Assembly (NCBI RefSeq): GCF_045207785.1
Contig: NZ_CP108776.1
Coordinates: forward strand, 4,526,001 to 4,590,000
Direction: 5' to 3'
DNA: 64,000 nt
DNA from: Embleya sp045207785
GTDB lineage: Bacteria; Actinomycetota; Actinomycetes; Streptomycetales; Streptomycetaceae
Shown: one piece after another, positions 43,318 to 51,588 of the stretch
Position numbering within the stretch: position 1 is the stretch's first letter
Layout: each line of letters begins with the position of its first letter
The notes under the pieces: model-generated
Told to the model about the DNA's origin: nothing
What the model saw: only the letters and a program-made list of their open reading frames with translations
The model's database searches: none
Made by a program: the position numbers and the translations under genes

Positions 43318-43923
43318 GTGATCAACGTGCTGCTCGCCGAGGACCAGGCCATGGTGCGCGAGGCGCTGGCCGCGTTGCTCGGCCTGGAGGACGACATCCG
43401 CGTCGTCGCGCAGGTCGCGCGCGGGGACGAGGTGGTGGAGGCGGTGCGGGCCGGCGGCGCCGACGTCGCGCTGCTGGACATCGAGATGCCCGGACAGGAC
43501 GGCCTGAGCGCGGCCGTCGACCTGCGCAGGGCCGTACCGGACTGCCGGATCGTCGTGTTGACCACGTTCGGCCGGCCCGGCTACCTGCGCCGGGCGATGG
43601 AGCTGGGCGCCGACGCGTTCCTGGTCAAGGACGCGCCGGCGGCCCAACTGGCCGACGCCCTCCGGCGGGTGCTGCGCGGCGAGCGGGTGATCGACCCGAC
43701 GCTGGCGGCGACCGCGCTCTCGGTCGGCGCCGATCCGCTCACCGAGCGCGAACGCGACGTGCTGCGCGCGGCGTCGGACGGCTCGACCGTGTCCGAGATC
43801 GCGACCCGCCTGCACCTGTCCCAGGGCACCGTGCGCAACCACCTGTCGTCGTGCATCGGCAAGACGCACGCGCGCAACCGGGCCGACGCCGTGCGCATCT
43901 CGCACGACAACGGCTGGCTGTGA
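43318..43923 (+). CDS. LuxR/NarL-family response regulator
   Basis: 201 residues from a GTG at 43318. The receiver domain (1-120) has the acidic pair AEDQAMVREAL, phospho-acceptor Asp in ALLDIEMPGQDG, and Lys in FLVKDAPAAQLA. The C-terminal LuxR-type helix-turn-helix (about 135-201) reads LTERERDVLRAASDGSTVSE and IATRLHLSQGTVRNHLSSCI. It pairs with the preceding kinase and probably controls the exporter operon. TAACGT, formed from the kinase stop codon, lies 7 nt upstream of the GTG. The regulated site was not found. Confidence 0.93.
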   Translation: MINVLLAEDQAMVREALAALLGLEDDIRVVAQVARGDEVVEAVRAGGADVALLDIEMPGQDGLSAAVDLRRAVPDCRIVVLTTFGRPGYLRRAMELGADAFLVKDAPAAQLADALRRVLRGERVIDPTLAATALSVGADPLTERERDVLRAASDGSTVSEIATRLHLSQGTVRNHLSSCIGKTHARNRADAVRISHDNGWL

Positions 43924-43936
43924 GCGCGGCCGGTCC

Positions 43937-44205
43937 TCAGACCCTGACCGCGACGAAGCGCAGCCGGACGTAGTCCGCGTACCAGCCGCCGTCGCGGAAC
44001 TGCCGATCCCGCTCATCGTCGCGTCGGCGTCGATGCCGTGCACCCGCGCGCCCGTTCCGGCGATCTCGACCGCCAGGTCACCGGTGCCGCAGCCCAGGTC
44101 CAGGATCGACTCGCCGGGGCCCGGTTCCAGCAGATCGATCATGGAGCGTCCATGTGCCGAGACGAACCCGAAGTTGCTGTCGTACCTGCCCGCGTTCCAC
44201 TTCAT
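43937..44205 (-). pseudogene. Internally deleted SAM-dependent methyltransferase
   Basis: From ATG 44205 the minus strand encodes about 60 residues of a class I methyltransferase N-terminus: MKWNAGRYDSNFGFVSAHG, motif I ILDLGCGTGDLAVEIAGTG, and HGIDADATM. Then, in a different frame, come the last about 22 residues of such an enzyme (RQFRDGGWYADYVRLRFVAV and a stop at 43937). The middle (some 160-170 residues in normal family members) is gone and the frame is shifted, so no active enzyme can be made. It sits between the response regulator and the GH18 gene. A clear gene remnant. Confidence 0.75.
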
Positions 44206-44380
44206 GCCTTGCAATCTATGAGGCGTATCCACAATCCGATACCCAAATATCGAATACTGAGACAATGGATCTTCCGAAAGCGATCCACCGCCGCCGACGA
44301 TGGGACGGCGAGCCGAAGGCCGGTAGAGTCCTCGTGCCCGGCGGCCCGAGTGCCGCCGGAAAGGATGTCGGAGGAATGGC

Positions 44381-45970
44381 ATGGGGTCGCATCGGGCAAG
44401 CGGACCCGAGCCGGGCGCCATTCGTCCGCGCCGAGAGCGCGTGCGCTGGGCCGCCGCGAGCTTCGCGCTCGCCGCACTGCCCGCCGCGCTGATCGTGGCC
44501 CTGTCCGGGGAATCGTCGTCGCACGAGTCCGTGGTCAGCGCCGACTACGTGCGCACCGGCTCGTGGCCCACCGGGTACAGCGGGCAGTACGTCCTGCGCA
44601 ACGCCGGCGACGAGACGGTCAAGGGCTGGACCCTCCGGTTCGACCTGTCCCCGGACGCCCGGCTCGCGAACGTGTGGAACGGGCGCCTCGACCGCGCCGA
44701 CGGCACGTACACGGTGCGCAACGAGGACTGGAACAAGGCATTGCGCCCCGGCGAGAGCATCGTGGTCGGCTTCGAGGTACGCCGGGACGGCGCCACCGTC
44801 GCCGGCGCGGCCGAGTCCGCCCGCACCGACGGCCCGATAGCGTGCACGATCAACGAGAAGCCGTGCAACGCCCCCGGCGCGACCGTGCCCGGCGCACGGC
44901 CGGCCGGGTCCGGCCGACCGCCGACCGCCCCGCCGGGCAGCCCGGGGGGCCGATCCGACACGCCGTCGCCGACCGGCACCGCCAAGGCGTCGAGCGCCGC
45001 GCCGAACCCGGCGAGCGCGCCCCCGAGCACGACCGCGGCCCCGGCGACGGGCGCGGCGGCCATCGAGCACGTCGCCCCCTACATCGACATGACGCTCGCG
45101 GTGCCGTTCGACCCCGCGCGCGCCCCGCGGCAAGGCGGCGTGCGGGAATGGACGTTGGCCTACGTGGTGGACGGCGGCGGCTGCCGGCCGATGTGGGGTG
45201 GGGTGACCCGCCTCGACGATCCGGCGATCGCCGCCCGGATCGCGGTGCTGCGCGAGGCCGGCGGATCGATCCGGGTCGCCTTCGGCGGCAGCGCGGGCAC
45301 CGACCTGGCGACCTCGTGCGCAACCCCCGAGGCACTGGCCGCCGCGTACCGGCAGGTTCTGGAGGCGACCCAGGCCGGTGCCATCGATCTCGACATCGAG
45401 GGTCGCTCGCTGGTCCGCCCCGACGTCGTGCAGCGCCGCAACGCCGCGCTGCGCCTGCTCCAGGCCGGCACCCGGCCCGTGGACGTCGCGTACACACTGC
45501 CGGTCGACCCGCTCCAGGGCCTGGGCGAGGAGGCCAAGGCGCTGCTGCGGGACGCCGCCGCGCAGAAGGTGGAGGTCGCCTTCGTCAACGCCAAGGCGAT
45601 GAACTACGGCGCCGGCGTGGCGCCGCGACCGGACGGCCGGATGGGCCAGTTCGCGAGCGACGCGGCCCGCGCCGTGCACGCGCAGATCCGGGACGTGTGG
45701 CCGCAGCTGACGGAGGAACAGGCCTGGCGGCGGGTCTCGGTGACGGTGATGATCGGCCGCAACGACGTCGCGGGGGAGGTCTTCACACTCGACGACGCGC
45801 GCCGTCTCGCCGACTTCGCCAAGAGCAAGCACCTCGGCCGTGTCGCGTGGTGGTCCGCCGCGCGGGACCGGGCCTGCGCCCAGGGCGCGGCGGCCGATTC
45901 CGGGGCGGACCCGAACTGCAGCGGCGTGGCGCAGGACGCCGACGCGTTCCTGCGCGTCCTCGGGGGCTGA
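44381..45970 (+). CDS. CBM2-GH18 chitinase-like protein
   Basis: 529 residues, with GGAGGA 6 nt upstream of the ATG. An N-terminal hydrophobic segment (WAAASFALAALPAALIVALS, about 25-44) has no clear Ala-x-Ala site, so it is a signal peptide or a membrane anchor. A cellulose/chitin-binding CBM2-like domain (about 52-150, TGSWPTGYSGQYVLRNAG and VKGWTLRFDLSPDARL) and a Pro/Thr/Ser linker (about 165-225) follow. Last is a GH18 catalytic domain (230-529) with the D-x-D-x-E motif in GAIDLDIEG (about residue 335) and MIGRNDVAGEVFTLDDARRL near the end. It is probably involved in chitin or related GlcNAc-polymer breakdown. Actual activity is untested. Confidence 0.88.
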   Translation: MGSHRASGPEPGAIRPRRERVRWAAASFALAALPAALIVALSGESSSHESVVSADYVRTGSWPTGYSGQYVLRNAGDETVKGWTLRFDLSPDARLANVWNGRLDRADGTYTVRNEDWNKALRPGESIVVGFEVRRDGATVAGAAESARTDGPIACTINEKPCNAPGATVPGARPAGSGRPPTAPPGSPGGRSDTPSPTGTAKASSAAPNPASAPPSTTAAPATGAAAIEHVAPYIDMTLAVPFDPARAPRQGGVREWTLAYVVDGGGCRPMWGGVTRLDDPAIAARIAVLREAGGSIRVAFGGSAGTDLATSCATPEALAAAYRQVLEATQAGAIDLDIEGRSLVRPDVVQRRNAALRLLQAGTRPVDVAYTLPVDPLQGLGEEAKALLRDAAAQKVEVAFVNAKAMNYGAGVAPRPDGRMGQFASDAARAVHAQIRDVWPQLTEEQAWRRVSVTVMIGRNDVAGEVFTLDDARRLADFAKSKHLGRVAWWSAARDRACAQGAAADSGADPNCSGVAQDADAFLRVLGG

Positions 45971-46007
45971 GCCCGACCCGCCCCGGCGGGGATGTGCGGG
46001 GCCCGGC

Positions 46008-46847
46008 TCAGTTCAGCCTGGCCCGGGCGGCCTTCGCCTCGGCCAGGACGCCCTCGGCGACCTTGGGGTCGATCCGCTCGACCAGTTCGGCGTACTCCTG
46101 CAGCTGGCGCGCGCCGGCCGCGAACTGACCGGTCTTGGCGAGCAGCGAACCGCGCTCGTGGCGCAGCGCCGCGGGGTGGCGCGGCAGCAGCAGGGACAGC
46201 TCGACCGCCCACAGCCGGGTCCACGCGCCCTCGATCCCGCGTTCGGGCTGCGCGGCCCACGCGCGGATGTTGTTGAGCACCCGGAGCAGGATCGCGGTGG
46301 GCCGGGCCGGCTGCAGCAACGCGGGATCGCCCGGCTGCCCGCCCGCCTCGGCGGCCAACCGGCGGGCCCGCGAGATCGGCAGCGGAACACCGCCGTGGAA
46401 CGGGTCGGCCAGCTCGAACTCTCCGTCGGGATCCCCGATCCCGACCACGAAGTGCCCCGGCAGCGCGACCCCGTACACCGGCAGGCCGGCGCGCCTGCCG
46501 ACGTCGATCCACACCATCGACAACAGGATCGGCAGCCCGCGCCGGCGGCGCAGCACCTCGTTCAGCAGGGACGAGCGCAGGTCGGCGTAGTCGGACTGCT
46601 GCCCGAAGAACCGGGCCCGTCCACCGAGCACGAGCGCGAGCGCCGCGGCGGCCCTCGTCGTGCTGTACTCCGGTCCCACCTCGGCCCGCACGGCCGCCGC
46701 GAGCCGCTCCAACTCGGCGATCCCGGTGGCCGGATCGAAGGTCGGGTCGACCTCGACACCCATCAGCAGCGCGGCCTCGGCCAGGTTCACGTCGTCCGCC
46801 CGGACGACCGCCGCGAACCGATCGCGCGGATTCCCGGCGTGGTTCAC
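46008..46847 (-). CDS. SirB1/transglutaminase-like protein with TPR tail
   Basis: 279 residues from a GTG at 46847, overlapping the stop of the upstream GNAT gene by 4 nt. The SirB1-type transglutaminase-like fold (about 20-180) carries RRGLPILLSMVWIDVGRRAG and GVALPGHFVVGIGDPDG, where the His-Phe-Val segment is the conserved family block. The helical C-terminus (about 200-279, HPAALRHERGSLLAKTGQFA) resembles TPR units. The usual catalytic Cys of true transglutaminases is not evident, as in other SirB1 proteins. The function is unknown. Translated together with the GNAT protein. Confidence 0.8.
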   Translation of the reverse strand: MNHAGNPRDRFAAVVRADDVNLAEAALLMGVEVDPTFDPATGIAELERLAAAVRAEVGPEYSTTRAAAALALVLGGRARFFGQQSDYADLRSSLLNEVLRRRRGLPILLSMVWIDVGRRAGLPVYGVALPGHFVVGIGDPDGEFELADPFHGGVPLPISRARRLAAEAGGQPGDPALLQPARPTAILLRVLNNIRAWAAQPERGIEGAWTRLWAVELSLLLPRHPAALRHERGSLLAKTGQFAAGARQLQEYAELVERIDPKVAEGVLAEAKAARARLN

Positions 46848-47806
46848 GGGCGTGCGACCGGCGATCGGCGGTAGTGGTAGCGGTGGTGGTCGGTGAATCC
46901 GAGCGCGTCGTACAGCGCCCGCGCGGGCTCGTTGTCCGACTCGACCTGGAGCCACCCCGTGACCGCGCCGCGTTCCAGGGCCCGGTCGGTGAGCACGCGC
47001 ATGATCGCCCGCGCGATGCCGTGCCGGCGGTGGGCCGGATCGACCTCCAGGGCCGCGAACCCCGCGTACCGCCCCTGGACGCACACCCGCCCGATCGCGA
47101 CCGGATCGCCGCCGGCCGGGTCCGACACGCTCGCGAACAGCGTGCCGGGCGGACCTTGGAGCACGTGTCGTTCGGCGGCGCCCGCCGGGCCCGCGACGTG
47201 GTGGTAGAGCGCCAGCCAGCCGTCGGTGAGCCGCTCGTCGATCCGCACGGCCGAGCCGTCCACGTCGTGCAGCACGTCCGCCGCCCGCACCAGTCGGCCG
47301 GTGCGCATGATCGCGTCCCCCTCGGCCGGCCACCCGGCGGCGGCCAGGAAGCGGTCGAACGGATCGTCGTGCGCGATCTGGAACAGCGTGGGCAGACCGC
47401 GCTCGGCGTACCAGGCGTTCACTCGATCGAGTGCCTCCTCGAACGGGACGGCCGGTTCGCCGAGCACGAGCGTAGAATTGGCCCGGCGGGTGAATCCGTC
47501 GGCCGCGCGCAGCAGCCATTCGCCGAGGGTCGCGAGGTCGGGCGCCGGCCAGGAGCGGCTCGCGACGTCTTGGAGCCGGGCCGGGGACAGCCGCTGCACG
47601 GGCGGCGGGACGACCTTGGCGGCCACGATCGAGGCTTCGGCCACCCGGGCGACGCTGCCGTCCTTGCGGGTGATTGTCAGCACACCTTCGGTCCAGTCCA
47701 CGAGTTCGCCGACCACGTCCGTGTAGGCCGGCCTCGGGCCCTCCCGCGGCAGCTCGCGGCGCACCGACACGCGTCTGCCCACATCCTGCGGTGTGATCCT
47801 CTTCAC
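46844..47806 (-). CDS. GNAT acetyltransferase with extra N-terminal domain
   Basis: 320 residues from a GTG at 47806. The first about 75 residues form a small beta-rich domain (RITPQDVGRRVSVRREL and VVGELVDWTEGVLTITRKDG) seen in actinobacterial fusion proteins of this type. The C-terminal GNAT domain (about 190-315) has the acetyl-CoA motif EVDPAHRRHGIARAIMRVLT and NEPARALYDALGFTDHHRYH. The acceptor is unknown. It is divergent from fdxA; its stop overlaps the start of the SirB1-like gene, so the two form an operon. Confidence 0.85.
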   Translation of the reverse strand: MKRITPQDVGRRVSVRRELPREGPRPAYTDVVGELVDWTEGVLTITRKDGSVARVAEASIVAAKVVPPPVQRLSPARLQDVASRSWPAPDLATLGEWLLRAADGFTRRANSTLVLGEPAVPFEEALDRVNAWYAERGLPTLFQIAHDDPFDRFLAAAGWPAEGDAIMRTGRLVRAADVLHDVDGSAVRIDERLTDGWLALYHHVAGPAGAAERHVLQGPPGTLFASVSDPAGGDPVAIGRVCVQGRYAGFAALEVDPAHRRHGIARAIMRVLTDRALERGAVTGWLQVESDNEPARALYDALGFTDHHRYHYRRSPVARP

Positions 47807-47986
47807 CTGTCCGGCTTCCCCGATCCGTGCTGACCTCGTCCGCCCACGTCTGCTGACATGTTCCCGGCCCACAGGTAAGGGCCACCTGCTAGGAGTAGGC
47901 CCCGGCCCACCGCGATACTAGTTGTGGGCACCGACGTTGCCGCGCTCCCGCGCACCCTGTACCGCCCGCATGAGGAGGAACCCGAC

Positions 47987-48313
47987 GTGACCTACGTCAT
48001 CGCGCAGCCCTGCGTCGACCTGAAGGACAAGGCATGCATCGAGGAGTGCCCCGTCGACTGCATCTACGAGGGTGAGCGTGCGCTCTACATCCACCCCGAC
48101 GAGTGCGTGGACTGTGGCGCTTGCGAGCCCGTCTGCCCGGTCGAGGCAATCTTCTACGAGGACGACACCCCGGAGCAGTGGAAGGACTACTACAAGGCCA
48201 ACGTCGAGTTCTTCGACGACCTCGGCTCTCCCGGTGGTGCCTCCAAGATGGGTCTGATCGCCAAGGACCACCCGCTGATCGCCGCCCTGCCCCCGCAGGC
48301 GCAGGGCGAGTAA
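47987..48313 (+). CDS. fdxA: Seven-iron ferredoxin
   Basis: 108 residues from a GTG at 47987, with GAGGAGG upstream. Small cytosolic electron carrier with one 3Fe-4S and one 4Fe-4S cluster. Cluster ligands lie in CVDLKDKACIEECPVDC and in CVDCGACEPVCP. The C-terminal extension (EQWKDYYKANVEFFDDLGSP) is typical of actinobacterial FdxA/FdxC. It lies 5 nt before dapC, a pairing that I also recall in mycobacteria, and is probably co-transcribed with it. It likely feeds cytochromes P450 or other reductases. Confidence 0.95.
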   Translation: MTYVIAQPCVDLKDKACIEECPVDCIYEGERALYIHPDECVDCGACEPVCPVEAIFYEDDTPEQWKDYYKANVEFFDDLGSPGGASKMGLIAKDHPLIAALPPQAQGE

Positions 48314-48318
48314 GCGAC

Positions 48319-49482
48319 GTGACCGTTCCGCACCCCGGTACGGACGAGCCCCTCGACCCCGCCTCGGCGCGGGGGCGAGGGGCGCGTCGCGTCACCGACC
48401 TGCTCCCCGTGTTCCCGTGGGACCGCCTCGAACCGTTCGGGGCACGCGCGCGGGCGCACCCCGACGGCGTGGTCGACCTCTCGGTGGGCACGCCCGTCGA
48501 CCCGACCCCCGAGCTGATTCGCGACGCGCTGTGCGCGGGCGCCGACGCACCGGGATATCCGACGGTGTACGGCAAGCCCGAACTGCGCGAGTCGATCGCC
48601 GGATGGATGCGCCGCCGACTCGGTGTCACCGGCGCCGACCCGGACGCCGTGCTGCCGGTGATCGGCACCAAGGAGCTCGTCGCGGCGCTGCCCCAGCAGC
48701 TCGGGCTCGGCCCGGGCGACACGGTGGCGCACCCGGCGCTCGCCTACCCCACCTACGACATCGGCGCGCGCCTGGCCGGCGCCACCCCGCTCCCGGTCGT
48801 GGACGGCACGCTGCCGGACCCGGCCGGCGTGCGGATGATCTGGCTCAACTCGCCGGGCAACCCGCACGGCGCGGTGCGCACCGCCGCCGAGATGCGCGCG
48901 ATCGTCGAGTGGGCGCGCGCGCACGACATCCTCGTCGTCTCGGACGAGTGCTACATCGAGCTGTGCTGGGAGGCCCAGGCGGTCTCGGTGCTGCACCCGG
49001 ACGTGTGCGGCGGTTCGCACGAGGGCCTGCTCGCCGTGCAGTCGCTGTCCAAGCGCAGCAACCTGGCGGGCTACCGCGCGGGCTTCGCCACGGGCGACCT
49101 CGCGGTGATCCGCGAGTTGCTCGCGGTGCGCAAGCACTCGGGGCACATCGTGCCCGGCCCGGTCCAGGCCGCGATGACCGTCGCGTTCGCCGACGACGAG
49201 CACGTGGCCGCGCAGAGGGCGCGCTACGCGGCCCGCCGCGGCGCGCTGCGCGGCGCGCTCGAATCGGCCGGCTTCCGGATCGAGCACTCCCAGGCGAGCC
49301 TGTACCTGTGGACGACACGCGACGAGGACTGCTGGGACACCGTGGCCTGGTTCGCCGAGCGCGGCATCCTGGTCGCGCCGGGCGACTTCTACGGCCCGCT
49401 GGGCGCTCGGCACGTACGGCTCGCGTTCACCGCGACCGACGAGCGGGTGGCGGCGGGCGTGGAGCGGCTGAAACAGGGCTGA
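48319..49482 (+). CDS. dapC: Succinyldiaminopimelate aminotransferase
   Basis: 387 residues from a GTG at 48319, 5 nt after fdxA. Fold-type I PLP aminotransferase: pocket blocks YPTVYGKPELRESIAGWM and WLNSPGNPHGAV, the Asp/Tyr in VVSDECYIELCWE, the PLP Lys in VQSLSKRSNLAGYRAGF, and Arg in VRLAFTATDERV. DapC transfers an amino group in the succinylase branch of the diaminopimelate/lysine pathway. The placement right after fdxA and next to dapE supports this over a generic aminotransferase. It provides meso-diaminopimelate for the cell wall. Confidence 0.92.
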   Translation: MTVPHPGTDEPLDPASARGRGARRVTDLLPVFPWDRLEPFGARARAHPDGVVDLSVGTPVDPTPELIRDALCAGADAPGYPTVYGKPELRESIAGWMRRRLGVTGADPDAVLPVIGTKELVAALPQQLGLGPGDTVAHPALAYPTYDIGARLAGATPLPVVDGTLPDPAGVRMIWLNSPGNPHGAVRTAAEMRAIVEWARAHDILVVSDECYIELCWEAQAVSVLHPDVCGGSHEGLLAVQSLSKRSNLAGYRAGFATGDLAVIRELLAVRKHSGHIVPGPVQAAMTVAFADDEHVAAQRARYAARRGALRGALESAGFRIEHSQASLYLWTTRDEDCWDTVAWFAERGILVAPGDFYGPLGARHVRLAFTATDERVAAGVERLKQG

Positions 49483-49535
49483 GCCGCGCCCGATCCGGCG
49501 CTGCGACGGCCCACTGCCGGGTCCGGGGGCGGCGA

Positions 49536-49541
49536 TAGGCT
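49536..49541 (+). promoter_or_regulatory. Possible -10 of a leaderless dapE transcript
   Basis: TAGGCT ends 6 nt before the dapE ATG at 49548, without a Shine-Dalgarno sequence. It matches the hexamers before mshB and the 34.4-kb methyltransferase. Confidence 0.45.
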
Positions 49542-49547
49542 TCCGGC

Positions 49548-50609
49548 ATGACCGTGAAGCTCGATCTGTCCCTGGACGCGGCGTCGCTGACCGCACAGCT
49601 CGTCGACATCCCCTCCGTCAGCGGCGACGAGAAAGTGCTCGCCGACGCCGTCGAGGAGGCGCTGCGCGGCTACCCACACCTGACGGTGCACCGCGACGGT
49701 GACTCGGTCGTGGCGCGGACCGATCTCGGGCGCGCCGAGCGGATCCTGATCGCGGGCCACCTGGACACCGTGCCGATCGCCGACAACCTGCCGTCGCGGA
49801 TCGAGGGCCCGCTGATGTACGGGTGCGGCACGTCGGACATGAAGAGCGGTGTCGCGGTCCAATTGCGGCTCGCCGCGCACCTGCCCGAGCCCAATCGCGA
49901 CGTCACCTACGTCTTCTACGACTGCGAGGAGATCGAGGCGTCCCGCAACGGGCTGCTCCGGCTCGCCGGCAACCACCCCGAGTGGCTCGCCGCCGATTTC
50001 GCGGTGCTGATGGAGCCGACCGGCGGCGCGGTCGAGGGCGGCTGCCAGGGCACGCTGCGGGTGCAGATCACCACGACCGGCGAGCGCGCCCACTCGGCCC
50101 GTTCCTGGCTGGGCGACAACGCGATCCACGCCGCCGCGCCGATCCTGACCCGGCTGCAGGGCTACGAGCCGGTCAAGGTCCTCATCGACGGCCTGGAATA
50201 CCGCGAGGGGCTGAGCGCGGTGAAGATCGAGGGCGGCGTCGCGGGCAACGTGGTCCCGGACGTGTGCACGGTCACCGTCAACTTCCGGTTCGCGCCCAAC
50301 CGCAGCCCCGAGCAGGCGCTCCAGCACGTGCGCGAGGTCTTCGCGGGCTTCGACGTGGTGCTGACCGACTCCGCCGCGGGCGCGCTGCCGGGCCTGGACC
50401 GGCCCGCCGCCGCGGCGTTCGTGGCCGCGATCGGCACCACGCCGCGGGCCAAGTTCGGCTGGACCGACGTCGCGCGGTTCTCCGCCCTGGGCATCCCGGC
50501 CGTCAACTACGGCCCGGGCGACCCCAACCTCGCGCACAAGCGCGACGAGCACGTGGAGATCGCGCTGATCGGCGACAGCGAGACCAGGTTGCTGAACTGG
50601 CTCTCGTGA
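49548..50609 (+). CDS. dapE: Succinyl-diaminopimelate desuccinylase
   Basis: 353 residues. M20-family zinc amidohydrolase that releases L,L-diaminopimelate from its succinyl form, the step after DapC. Metal and catalytic motifs: GHLDTVPIADNLP (first His and catalytic Asp), GCGTSDMKSGVAVQL (bridging Asp), YDCEEIEASRNGLL (catalytic Glu pair) and the late His in LAHKRDEHVEI. The dimerisation insert starts near CQGTLRVQITTTGERAHSAR. The short spacing to dapC (65 nt) suggests the same transcript, but a TAGGCT hexamer before the ATG may add a separate leaderless start. Confidence 0.95.
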   Translation: MTVKLDLSLDAASLTAQLVDIPSVSGDEKVLADAVEEALRGYPHLTVHRDGDSVVARTDLGRAERILIAGHLDTVPIADNLPSRIEGPLMYGCGTSDMKSGVAVQLRLAAHLPEPNRDVTYVFYDCEEIEASRNGLLRLAGNHPEWLAADFAVLMEPTGGAVEGGCQGTLRVQITTTGERAHSARSWLGDNAIHAAAPILTRLQGYEPVKVLIDGLEYREGLSAVKIEGGVAGNVVPDVCTVTVNFRFAPNRSPEQALQHVREVFAGFDVVLTDSAAGALPGLDRPAAAAFVAAIGTTPRAKFGWTDVARFSALGIPAVNYGPGDPNLAHKRDEHVEIALIGDSETRLLNWLS

Positions 50610-50707
50610 CGGGCCGAGGCCGAACTCGCGTCCACCGTGCGGGAACCGTGACGGGGGCCGTGGCGTAAATCCGATCAAGTACCGCCCCGGCGTGACAGGC
50701 TGACCGG

Positions 50708-51475
50708 ATGGACGCGCGATTCGCTCCGGAGGAGCCACCCGAGTTCGCCTCGCCCAGTGAGGTGGAGGAGCAGCACCCCGGCATGGGGCACCTCGGTACC
50801 GAGGCGTGGCGCGTGCTGCGGATCCAGACCGAGTTCGTCGACGGCTTCGGCCTGCTCGCCGACCTCGGCAAGGCGGTCAGCGTGTTCGGGTCCGCCCGGA
50901 CCAAGCCGGGCTCGGACGACTACCGCACCGGCGAACAGGTCGGCCGCGCCCTGTCCGAGGCCGGCTACGCCGTGATCACCGGCGGCGGGCCCGGTGCGAT
51001 GGAGGCCGCGAACAAGGGCGCGCGGGAGGCCGGCGGGATCTCCGTCGGGATCGGCATCAAGCTCCCGTTCGAGTCGGGGCTGAACCCGTACGTGGACCGC
51101 GGCATCACCTTCCGCTACTTCTTCGCGCGCAAGACGATGTTCGTGAAGTACGCGCAGGGCTTCATCGTGCTGCCCGGCGGGATCGGCACGCTGGACGAGT
51201 TGTTCGAGGCGCTCACGCTCGTACAGACCGGCAAGGTCACGCACTTCCCGGTCGTGCTGATCGGCCGCGACTACTGGAGCGGCGTGCTCGCCTGGCTGCG
51301 CGACGTGGTGATCGCGCAGGGCAAGGCGTCGCCCGCCGACCTGGACCTGATCCGCCTCACCGACGACGTCGAGGAGGCGGTGCGGATCATCCGCGAGGCC
51401 GACAACGGCGAGTTCGAGGCGGAGGCGGCGTCCCGTGCCGACAAGGCCGCCGCCGAGGGACGCGCCGGGAACTGA
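50708..51475 (+). CDS. LOG-family protein (nucleotide phosphoribohydrolase-like)
   Basis: 255 residues. Carries both family signatures: ITGGGPGAMEAANKGAREAG and VLPGGIGTLDELFEALTLVQ, where Arg and Glu would form the active site of cytokinin-activating LONELY GUY enzymes. In bacteria these enzymes release bases from nucleoside monophosphates, and some make cytokinins. An N-terminal acidic arm (about 1-45) precedes the fold, and a charged helical tail ends it. Located after dapE as in other actinobacteria. The physiological substrate is unknown. Confidence 0.9.
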   Translation: MDARFAPEEPPEFASPSEVEEQHPGMGHLGTEAWRVLRIQTEFVDGFGLLADLGKAVSVFGSARTKPGSDDYRTGEQVGRALSEAGYAVITGGGPGAMEAANKGAREAGGISVGIGIKLPFESGLNPYVDRGITFRYFFARKTMFVKYAQGFIVLPGGIGTLDELFEALTLVQTGKVTHFPVVLIGRDYWSGVLAWLRDVVIAQGKASPADLDLIRLTDDVEEAVRIIREADNGEFEAEAASRADKAAAEGRAGN

Positions 51476-51588
51476 GCAATTGCCACCTGACGGGCATTCA
51501 GGCGCCCCGTCGCGTTCACTTCGTCGACACCGGCGGGCGAAAACGTAGGGGCGTCCTGATATTTCCTGCCTGTCACGGGAGAAACCCG

